This document shows, piece by piece, positions 17,275 to 23,566 of a stretch of DNA of 64,000 bases. The first letter of the stretch is position 1. The number at the start of each line of letters is the position of its first letter. The translations under genes and the position numbers were made by a program. Below the pieces are notes generated by a model. That model saw only the letters and a list, made by a program, of their open reading frames with translations. It made no database searches and was not told where the DNA came from. Location: the NCBI RefSeq assembly GCF_900142915.1, contig NZ_FRCM01000006.1:447503-511502 (forward strand), read 5' to 3'. Source of the stretch: Mucilaginibacter sp. OK098 (GTDB taxonomy: Bacteria; Bacteroidota; Bacteroidia; Sphingobacteriales; Sphingobacteriaceae).

Positions 17275-18042
17275 TTATTTCATTAAATTGATATTGGTAA
17301 GTCCGCCATCTGATAAAATTTCTGTTCCGACGATAAAAGCGGAATCATCTGATGCCAGGAAAGCGGCAGCTTTGCCGATGTCACCAGGTGTGCCCATCCT
17401 GCCAACCGGGGTTATATCAACCCACATTTTCTTGACAAAATCCACCTGTTCATCCGGAACGATCTTTCCAAATACCGGGGTGTCGATTGATCCCGGAGAC
17501 AATGTGTTCACTCTGATCCGTCTTGAAAGAAGGTCAAGTGATAAGCCCTTAGCAAGGGAAATCACGGCGGCTTTGGCAGCGCCGTAGATGGTCATGCCAG
17601 GAGCGGCACGGTGAGCGGCACTTGACCCGATAAGGATAATGGATGCTCCGTCATTCAGGTAAGGCAACGCCTTTTTCACGGAAAAATATGTGCTTTTAAG
17701 ATTAAGGTCCATGTAGAGGTCATAGTTCTCCTCGGTCACCTCATTTATTCCTGACATAGGCTGCCCGTCAACGATACCACCGGCATTAACGACAAGTATA
17801 TCGATCTTACCGAATCTTTCGACCGTTATCCTGAACACATTCTCCAGGTCATCCAGATTGGTCACATCTCCTTTTAATCCGATGAATCCTTCACCCAATT
17901 GTTTTGCCGCGCTGTCAAGTGTGGCCTGGTTCCTTCCTGTGATTACACCATTCGCACCTTCGTTCTTTAATGCTTCGGCTACGCCGAATCCTATCCCGCT
18001 ATTACCTCCGGTAACCACGGCAACTTTGTTTTTTAACTTCAT
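17275..18042 (-). CDS. Short-chain dehydrogenase/reductase
   Basis: Classical SDR of 255 residues. The NAD(P)-binding motif TGGNSGIG is at 11-18, NAG at about 86-88, and the catalytic residues are Ser141, Tyr153 and Lys157 (YGAAK). PG...T (SPGSIDTPVF) is also present. It reduces or oxidises a carbonyl/alcohol substrate that cannot be named. Its promoter region carries a 9-bp palindrome overlapping a Crp-like half-site, and a Crp/Fnr-type gene lies 570 bp downstream on the same strand. Confidence 0.93.
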   Translation of the reverse strand: MKLKNKVAVVTGGNSGIGFGVAEALKNEGANGVITGRNQATLDSAAKQLGEGFIGLKGDVTNLDDLENVFRITVERFGKIDILVVNAGGIVDGQPMSGINEVTEENYDLYMDLNLKSTYFSVKKALPYLNDGASIILIGSSAAHRAAPGMTIYGAAKAAVISLAKGLSLDLLSRRIRVNTLSPGSIDTPVFGKIVPDEQVDFVKKMWVDITPVGRMGTPGDIGKAAAFLASDDSAFIVGTEILSDGGLTNINLMK

Positions 18043-18095
18043 CTTTTGTTATCAGTTTTTGCACAAAGTTGAAGAGTTCCTCATAGGAGAAAAAA

Positions 18096-18131
18096 GACAT
18101 TTGTAACTAAATCACTGTGACAAATGTCAAT
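18096..18131. promoter_or_regulatory. Palindrome upstream of SDR, candidate Crp/Fnr-type site
   Basis: Perfect 9-bp arms GACATTTGT / ACAAATGTC (18096-18104, 18120-18128) lie 54-86 bp upstream of the SDR start. The right arm forms part of TGTGA-N6-TCAAT (18116-18131), close to the Crp consensus TGTGA-N6-TCACA. The neighbouring regulator at 16085 is a candidate ligand. This is inference from motif shape. Confidence 0.4.
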
Positions 18132-18242
18132 TATTTAAACTCAAATTGGGGCCGGTACCAGCTGAAAAACCTCAGCCATTGTCATTGATATTTATCAATA
18201 TCGGTGAACGGTAACTGACAGGCAAATACTATACAAGCCTGA

Positions 18243-18389
18243 CAAAAAGAGGTCATCAGGTTGTTAAGAAAACACAAAGAGTTTGAAAAAACTCTGACAG
18301 ACCATCCATTCGACGATTTTGCAAGCATTAGAATCGATTATTACAAAGAACTTGTTGCACAAGGAAAATGGGTGGTTGTTGGCATGTGA
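18243..18389 (+). pseudogene. Gene remnant, C-terminal 48 codons
   Basis: A plus-strand frame opens after a TGA at 18240 and ends at TGA 18387. The translated product contains HKEFEKTLTDHPFDDF and ends KWVVVGM. It reads like genuine protein, but it has no good start codon and no recognised family. Nothing else is visible in 18132-18510. Confidence 0.4.
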
Positions 18390-18516
18390 AAAATATCCTA
18401 CCTACCAATCATTAAATTCAATCAGATTCTATTTTTGACTATTAAGTATCTCTTTAACATCTTCTAAAATCCTCTCAAGGTGTTCTAATAGATTCCCGTT
18501 CACCCCGCAAGAAAAC

Positions 18517-18548
18517 AAAAGCCTGCAAGTTGCAGGCTTTTATTTTTA
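18517..18548. terminator. Bidirectional terminator
   Basis: The 11-bp perfect stem AAAAGCCTGCA/TGCAGGCTTTT (18517-18527, 18531-18541) has TATTTTTA on the right and, on the other strand, TTTTGTTTTC. It serves the minus-strand gene ending at 18562 and could stop plus-strand transcripts too. Confidence 0.8.
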
Positions 18549-18561
18549 AGGTTACCCCCGA

Positions 18562-19323
18562 TTATACCTTTTTCGGAAAGTTAAGTTTATATAACTTATC
18601 AAGTTCCAATTTATACTTCCAATCATATTTAAATATCGGCAAGGAGATTTGCAAGTTTTGCAATTTCTGTATATACCATTCAAGGTATTGCTTAAGTCCA
18701 AATTGATAAAAATCTAACCACGTTTTATAATTTTCAGGCATCGGCCGCGGCGGACCAAAAAGCTGACCTGCAAAAACTTTATCACCTATTTTCCAATGTG
18801 AAATGTGGGGCTGTTCCGGCAGCTCCAATTCATCTTTATATCTGGCCATTATATAACTCGCCCGTTCTTCACTTCTATTCCACCAATTCAATACGCTATC
18901 AGCGTTCCAATTCAAATTGCCGTCAAAGTAATAGCTCCCGAAGGGGTCGCAAAGAGCCGCCGATAACGTCTCATCCAATTCTTTTTCATTAAATGGCTGT
19001 TTAAAAATCACTTCATGGTAATCTTCATCGCCGCTGACGTTATCTATAGCCTCTACCTGTCCTGTACCACAGTTATCAGTAAAAGTTGTATAAATAGGCC
19101 CGGGGGTGTTAAGCCAATTTATATTAGTAAAATCACCGTCTTTGTTCAAATGCTTTACCAAATCTAATTTCAGCTCAAGCGCATTAAAATCGAGCTGAGG
19201 TTGGAAAATTAATTTTTCTATTTGTAGTTCGGGTAAAAACATTTTTGCAGGATTTAATTCAAATATATTCAATCGTCCATTTATATTTTTCAGTTCATCC
19301 AAAAATGACAAGAAAGCTATCAT
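18562..19323 (-). CDS. Protein of unknown function next to a degenerate tRNA end
   Basis: 253 residues, rich in aromatic and acidic residues, with no signal peptide and no membrane segment, so probably cytoplasmic. I do not recognise the family. Visible features are two motif-like phrases (TPGPIYTTFTDNCGTGQ and GQLFGPPRPMPENYKTW). The start at 19323 is the only upstream ATG; a stop lies six codons before it. The start codon abuts the tRNA-like sequence at 19324. That position is common for genes at the end of tRNA-borne islands. Cargo of immunity type is possible but unsupported. Confidence 0.7.
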   Translation of the reverse strand: MIAFLSFLDELKNINGRLNIFELNPAKMFLPELQIEKLIFQPQLDFNALELKLDLVKHLNKDGDFTNINWLNTPGPIYTTFTDNCGTGQVEAIDNVSGDEDYHEVIFKQPFNEKELDETLSAALCDPFGSYYFDGNLNWNADSVLNWWNRSEERASYIMARYKDELELPEQPHISHWKIGDKVFAGQLFGPPRPMPENYKTWLDFYQFGLKQYLEWYIQKLQNLQISLPIFKYDWKYKLELDKLYKLNFPKKV

Positions 19324-19345
19324 GGGTCCGAATCTCTCCCTCTAC
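19324..19345 (+). other. Degenerate copy of tRNA-Ser 3' end (possible att site)
   Basis: These 22 bases match 14939-14960 of the tRNA-Ser gene (T-loop, T-stem and acceptor strand) at 19 positions, in the same orientation. No tRNA body precedes it. This is the footprint expected where an element once integrated into the tRNA 3' end. The interval between the copies is 4.4 kb and lacks an integrase. Confidence 0.55.
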
Positions 19346-19506
19346 ACAAAATCTAAATCGCAGGACCCCTCCGGTCACCTGCGAACGACGAAAAAAAAAT
19401 CCCCCCAAATAGCTTATAATCAGTTAACTACTCCATATTTAAAACTATTTCACGAAAACCCGACCGTTTTGCCGGGCTAAATCGTCAAAAGATAAAACCA
19501 AACAAA

Positions 19507-20310
19507 ATGGAAAATCTAAAAGACAAAGTAGCCGTTGTATTTGCGGCATCGGGCGAAATTGCAGGAGCAGTAGCCCGTTCATTCGCCAAACATGGAGCAA
19601 AGGTGTATGTCACCGCCCGGAACCTGGATGTTGTAAAGGCCCTGGCCCAGGAGATCAAAGCGAGCGGCGGACGCGCAGAAGCCGCCAAAGTGGACGCACT
19701 GAACGAGACCGAAATAGACGGCTTTTTAAAAAATGTCATCTCGGACAATGGCAAACTGGATGTAGTATTCAACGGAATCGCGGTTGATTATAGTGAGATG
19801 GGAGGCCGTCCCTCTACGGCTGTGGCTACTTTGGAACAATTTATGGCCCCTATGAAAAAGATCTGTGGTTCACAATTCCTTACGTCGAGGGTAGCGGCGA
19901 AGTATATGATGGAAACCCGGTCAGAGGGGACTGTCTTACTGCTCACTGCTGCATTATCAAGATCTAAGCTTGCGAATTTGGCGGGCATCACGGCCGCCAG
20001 TGCAGCTGTTGAAGGGATGACACGGGTGATGGCTGCTGAATGGGGCGGAGATGGCATTAAGGTGATCTGTATTTGCCCAGGCGCCATAATGGAAACAAGA
20101 AGAATCTCCAGCTGGATCGATGCTACTGCAAAACAGTATGGAATACCGCTGGAGCAGTTGATTACACAATACAAGGCCTTCGACATATTAAAGACGAGTC
20201 CGACATTGAAGCAAGTAGGCGAAACGGCTGCTTTTCTTGCCTCTGAAACCGGGGTAGTTTTCAACAGCCATATTGTTGATGTAGATTGCGGCAAGCTGAA
20301 CATTTTATAA
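19507..20310 (+). CDS. Divergent SDR-fold protein lacking the catalytic Tyr/Lys
   Basis: 267 residues with the Rossmann SDR layout, but altered active-site positions. The nucleotide loop reads FAASGEIAG instead of TGxxxGIG. The YxxxK pair is replaced by Ile161 and Ser165 in AGITAASAAVEG. The segment before it (LLLTAALS) and the later CPGAIMET phrase keep the family pattern. It may be a catalytically inactive or repurposed SDR. A hairpin terminator separates it from the ECF sigma gene 70 bp downstream. Confidence 0.82.
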   Translation: MENLKDKVAVVFAASGEIAGAVARSFAKHGAKVYVTARNLDVVKALAQEIKASGGRAEAAKVDALNETEIDGFLKNVISDNGKLDVVFNGIAVDYSEMGGRPSTAVATLEQFMAPMKKICGSQFLTSRVAAKYMMETRSEGTVLLLTAALSRSKLANLAGITAASAAVEGMTRVMAAEWGGDGIKVICICPGAIMETRRISSWIDATAKQYGIPLEQLITQYKAFDILKTSPTLKQVGETAAFLASETGVVFNSHIVDVDCGKLNIL

Positions 20311-20322
20311 TATATTAGCGAT

Positions 20323-20357
20323 AGCAGTCTTCCGGCGGAAGGCTGCTACCTTCGTTT
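20323..20357 (+). terminator. Terminator after the divergent SDR
   Basis: The 11-bp stem AGCAGTCTTCC / GGAAGGCTGCT (one G-U pair) has loop GGC and is followed by ACCTTCGTTTT. The T-run is weak, so some read-through into the sigma gene is possible. Confidence 0.6.
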
Positions 20358-20380
20358 TAATCTGTCAATGAACTGAATAA

Positions 20381-21238
20381 ATGGAAAGAGAAGAAGTCCT
20401 CAAATGTGCTATAGCCGGAGATATAAATGCATTCCAAACACTGTTTGCTGAATTTCAGAACCAGTTGAAATCTTACCTGTACCGTTTGCTTACCGACAGA
20501 GATGATGTAGAAGACCTGACACATGATACCTTTATCAAAGCATTTACTAATATATCGACCTTCAACCAGAACTCTTCGCTAAAAACATGGGTATTCAAGA
20601 TCGCCACCAACCTTGCCTACGATCATTTACGAAAATTAAAAAGATGGCAGGCAGATGCCCAGGATCGGGCGGCAGATCTGGCCATAAGTTCGGAAGAAAT
20701 CAGGCAGGTATTTTGGATGGTTCACAATACGTCGCCTGCCGGGGCCTACGAAATGAAAGAGCATATCGATTACTGTTTCACATGTATTTCAAAGACCTTG
20801 CCGATTGAAAATCAGGTAGCGCTGATCTTAAAGAATATGTACGATTTCCAGATAAAGGAAATTTGTATTATCCTCGAAAAGACGGAAGGCGTGATAAAAC
20901 ACCTGTTGAATGATGCCAGGAATACAATGACAGATATTTTCGAGCACAGGTGCGCGTTAATCAACCAGGAAGGCGTCTGCCACCAATGCAGCCATATAAA
21001 TGAAATATTCAATCCTAAGCAGAACCAGCAGGAAGAACTGATGAAGCTGGAATTGGTAAAAGTCTCAAAGAAATATAACAGAGAGCAGCTTTTTACATTG
21101 CGAACATTCCTGGCAAAGGCTATCGATCCCCTGCATGCTGCGGGTACCGACCTCCACGAGGAAATCATGAGGTGTCTCAGGACGGCAATTGGTGAAAAAA
21201 GTGATTTTTTTGACCGGAATCCGGGTGACGCAGAGTGA
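20381..21238 (+). CDS. ECF sigma factor with cysteine-rich C-terminal extension
   Basis: 285 residues, longer than the usual ~190. Sigma region 2 is at about 15-90 (LTHDTFIKAF, LKTWVFKIATNLAYDHLR). A diverged region 4 lies at about 135-190. The C-terminal ~95 residues are extra. Cysteines stand in metal-site-like spacing: C132-x2-C135 in the linker, then C191 and C200-x2-C203 (CHQC), preceded by a histidine at 189. Such a pattern could bind zinc or sense redox state, replacing a separate anti-sigma factor; none is encoded nearby. The divergent SDR precedes it. Confidence 0.8.
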   Translation: MEREEVLKCAIAGDINAFQTLFAEFQNQLKSYLYRLLTDRDDVEDLTHDTFIKAFTNISTFNQNSSLKTWVFKIATNLAYDHLRKLKRWQADAQDRAADLAISSEEIRQVFWMVHNTSPAGAYEMKEHIDYCFTCISKTLPIENQVALILKNMYDFQIKEICIILEKTEGVIKHLLNDARNTMTDIFEHRCALINQEGVCHQCSHINEIFNPKQNQQEELMKLELVKVSKKYNREQLFTLRTFLAKAIDPLHAAGTDLHEEIMRCLRTAIGEKSDFFDRNPGDAE

Positions 21239-21409
21239 TCCGCTTCCATGGAACGATCGCGGAAATCGTCTTGCATATAGCGGGGTGAATGGGAATCGAG
21301 CTATAATAATCACTTTAAACGATTGTATATCATCAAAAAAGTTCGACACTTTGCGCGGTCAAGCAGAGGATGCTTAACCAGGCAGGGGAGTGACATTAAG
21401 ATGTCCAAT

Positions 21410-22048
21410 CTAATTTCCTTTTAATTGTTCTTTTAATTCCAGATCTCCATCATTCAGTAAATCAAAAACAGTTTTTCCATCACCATTTGGGATATCTTTA
21501 TCCGCACCGGATTGAATTAAGATCTTTACGCATTCCAAATAATCACGCAGGTTATTTGTAGCATCGCTCTTTAATCCATGAACTGCCCAAAAAAGCGGGG
21601 TAGCTTTAAAATCTATACACCGTTTATTGATTTCCGCTTTTTCCTGTACAAGCCGGCCAACAACTTTATCTCTTCCGCACCATGCTGCCCAGTGTAATGC
21701 GGTGCCACCATGACATCCTGCATGATCAATATTGGCTCCTTTTTCAATGTAAAGAATTGCAACCTGGTCTGCGTGCAGGCTTGCCGCGGCGGTTAGCGGT
21801 GTATCCTGTTTTTCTATCAATCCGTTGCCGTTAACGTTCGCCCCGTGTTCTAAGAATATTGTTGCGATTCTAACCGCTTCCTCATCGGTATATTTTCCGG
21901 AAAACACACCGTCACAAATTCTGTGCAAGGGATGCGCTTTTGTAGTGTTCACACTATCATATGGAATGCCTTCATTAGCAAGATCCGGATTATTTGAAAG
22001 TGCTTGTTCAATGCCTTTGTAATCCTTACTGTCGATGAGCTTTTTCAT
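21410..22048 (-). CDS. Ankyrin repeat protein
   Basis: 212 residues of ankyrin repeats. Recognisable units include TPLTAAASLHADQVAILYIEKGANID, GGTALHWAAWCGRDKVVGRLVQE and ATPLFWAVHG (each shortened here or read in parts). It is cytoplasmic, with no signal peptide. Ankyrin stacks bind protein partners; the partner is unknown. I start it at 22048 (MKKLIDSKDYKGIEQAL); an upstream ATG at 22099 adds only lysine-rich sequence. A second, unrelated-length ankyrin protein lies at 30532. Confidence 0.85.
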   Translation of the reverse strand: MKKLIDSKDYKGIEQALSNNPDLANEGIPYDSVNTTKAHPLHRICDGVFSGKYTDEEAVRIATIFLEHGANVNGNGLIEKQDTPLTAAASLHADQVAILYIEKGANIDHAGCHGGTALHWAAWCGRDKVVGRLVQEKAEINKRCIDFKATPLFWAVHGLKSDATNNLRDYLECVKILIQSGADKDIPNGDGKTVFDLLNDGDLELKEQLKGN

Positions 22049-22125
22049 TTTTTTATTCTTCAATTTTTTGCTTGCATAAAAGTGGGATAAATAATACAAA
22101 CTAAAAATTGATTATGGTCAATAAA

Positions 22126-22200
22126 TCAAATCACCTCCAATCCTACCGCATTCAAGATATACTGGATCAGCAGCTGCTGGTCAAGTACCGCCAGGCGGGG
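22126..22200 (-). pseudogene. S10 peptidase 3'-end fragment
   Basis: Minus-strand translation reads LAVLDQQLLIQYILNAVG and ends a few codons later at TGA 22126. The intact S10 peptidase at 26811 has LAVLDQPLLIQYILDALG at its C-terminus. The DNA matches at roughly 47 of 59 positions, with most differences in third codon positions, so the fragment comes from a once-functional homologue. A stop codon closes the frame just upstream, so only about 24 codons remain. Confidence 0.8.
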
Positions 22201-22237
22201 TTACCATATCATTCCAGCGTCATAAATCATTTTTTTA

Positions 22238-22274
22238 GTAAATTTAGTTGACCAATTTAGTCAACTTGGTTTAC
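22238..22274. promoter_or_regulatory. 37-bp palindromic operator A with embedded promoter
   Basis: The 17-bp arms run from GTAAATTTAGTTGACCA to TAGTCAACTTGGTTTAC around a 3-bp centre; 13 of 17 pairs match. The left arm supplies a -33 TTG (22248-22250), and a -7 box TACCTTTA (22272-22279) overlaps the right end at 21-bp spacing, so a bound repressor would block RNA polymerase. The START-domain gene begins 25 bp downstream of the palindrome. The same design occurs at 23129 and 26181. Confidence 0.8.
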
Positions 22275-22298
22275 CTTTACATCGATAAATCAGTAGAA

Positions 22299-22973
22299 AT
22301 GAAAACAACAAATCAACTCATCAATTTAGTGCATAAAATATTTCTTATGTCACTTCTTCTTGTGCTAGGATTGAATTCTGTATCCGCACAAAATGATTGG
22401 AAACTGAGTACCGAAAAGGACGGTATAAAAATATACACCAGCATATTGCCCGATTCAAAAATCAAAGCTATTAAAGTGGAAGCTAACTTCGATGCAACGC
22501 CATCACAGTTGGTTGCCCTTGTCATGGACGTTAACACTGCCCCGGATTGGGTATACCACGTTAAGTCGGCTAAACTGGTTAAGCAGGTATCGCCTACAGA
22601 GCTTTACTATTATTCAGAGGTTAGTTTACCCTGGCCTGTAGCAAACCGGGACTTTGTAGCCCATTTAACAGTTAGCCAGGATCCGGGCACAAAAGTAGTT
22701 ACGATTGATGGCCCGGCAATACCCGGCATTATTCCGATAAAAAAAGGCATTGTAAGGATCGAAAATTCTATCGGCAAATGGATCATCACGCCCCTTGGAC
22801 AAAATCAGGTACATGTTGAATATTCTATCCACGTAGACCCCGGAGGCGCTCTCCCTGCATGGCTGGTTAATATTTTTGCTACAGAAGCGCCTGTGAAAAT
22901 TTTCAAAAGCCTGAAAATACAATTAACAAAGCCCGACTACAAAAATACTGTCTTTGCGTTTGTAAAAAATTAA
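22299..22973 (+). CDS. Secreted START-domain lipid-binding protein
   Basis: 224 residues. A signal peptide (about 1-31, ending VSAQ) is followed by a START/Bet v1-like domain over the whole mature part: NDWKLSTEKDGIKIYTS, DWVYHVKSAKLVKQ, and WPVANRDFVAHLTV are typical of bacterial START proteins. The fold has a deep hydrophobic cavity for a lipid or sterol, here probably in the periplasm. I start it at 22299 (MKTTNQLINLV); the frame is open further upstream, but that part lies in the operator. First gene under palindrome A; a hairpin follows at 23012. Confidence 0.88.
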   Translation: MKTTNQLINLVHKIFLMSLLLVLGLNSVSAQNDWKLSTEKDGIKIYTSILPDSKIKAIKVEANFDATPSQLVALVMDVNTAPDWVYHVKSAKLVKQVSPTELYYYSEVSLPWPVANRDFVAHLTVSQDPGTKVVTIDGPAIPGIIPIKKGIVRIENSIGKWIITPLGQNQVHVEYSIHVDPGGALPAWLVNIFATEAPVKIFKSLKIQLTKPDYKNTVFAFVKN

Positions 22974-23011
22974 CCCGGGAACGTTTTAACTTTTAACGTT
23001 CTGTAGCCTAA

Positions 23012-23037
23012 CGATCCTGCTTGATTAAGCAGGATCG
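23012..23037 (+). terminator. Hairpin after the START gene
   Basis: The perfect 11-bp stem CGATCCTGCTT/AAGCAGGATCG has loop GATT and is followed by CTTGTATT. Stem strength suggests a terminator, although the T-tract is poor. Confidence 0.6.
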
Positions 23038-23128
23038 CTTGTATTATAAGGGATTCTCCTATCCTAATTTCATCTTAATGTCAGCTGATCACGGCAGCGT
23101 CACAATACAGTAAAATATGTTTTTTTTG

Positions 23129-23165
23129 GTAAACTAAGTTGACTAGTTTAGTCAACTTAGTTTAC
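23129..23165. promoter_or_regulatory. 37-bp perfect palindromic operator B with embedded promoter
   Basis: The arms of 17 bp match perfectly (GTAAACTAAGTTGACTA and its complement) around GTT. A -33 TTG at 23139-23141 lies in the left arm and a consensus -7 box TACCTTTG at 23163-23170 overlaps the right end, with 21-bp spacing. It is the best of three copies and controls the gene pair 23190/23567. Confidence 0.88.
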
Positions 23166-23189
23166 CTTTGTACTGTCAAATCAGTAATC

Positions 23190-23543
23190 ATGAAAACGCA
23201 ATGTATCAACTTCGACCAAACACTTTCAGGCATAACTAGTCTAGTAATCACCAGTGTAAAGAGCTTTAAACTGAATAAGCTTTTTTTAGCATCCAATTTT
23301 CCAACCGACAAGGTAGGGTATTACTTGCTTCCGCTGGCTAAACAAATTTTCAAAGACAGTTTCATGGGTGCAGATATGGAGATGGGAATACTTTTGATTT
23401 TCATGAAAGACTATTTTTTATCTGCCGCTAATATCATCAGGAATAATGCTGTAACTAACCTGTTCAAAAAAATTAAAGGCAGCAAAAGAAACGGTACAGT
23501 GTTAGCTTCTGAAATAATTTACAATCATCCGCAAGCTGCCTGA
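23190..23543 (+). CDS. Orphan 117-residue protein in the MarR-linked block
   Basis: I do not recognise this protein. It begins MKTQCINFDQTLSGI at 23190; the frame continues upstream only through the operator. The first 35 residues are mildly hydrophobic but show no clear cleavage site. The centre (LLPLAKQIFKDSFMGADMEMGILLIFMKDYFLSAANII) is predicted helical, and the end is basic. It could be membrane associated. It is followed after 23 bp by the DUF5686 gene, so the two are probably one operon under operator B. Confidence 0.65.
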   Translation: MKTQCINFDQTLSGITSLVITSVKSFKLNKLFLASNFPTDKVGYYLLPLAKQIFKDSFMGADMEMGILLIFMKDYFLSAANIIRNNAVTNLFKKIKGSKRNGTVLASEIIYNHPQAA

Positions 23544-23566
23544 AACCTCAATTACACTTTAATATT

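Noticed and set aside
19788..20303. 171-codon minus-strand frame opposite the divergent SDR.
   Set aside because: The plus-strand product keeps the SDR layout over its entire length; the minus frame is a shadow.
22248..22298. Upstream starts for the START gene (22248) and likewise for the orphan gene (23139).
   Set aside because: Both extensions translate the palindromic operator and promoter (MT.LVNLVYL in each), so they are transcribed control DNA at most.
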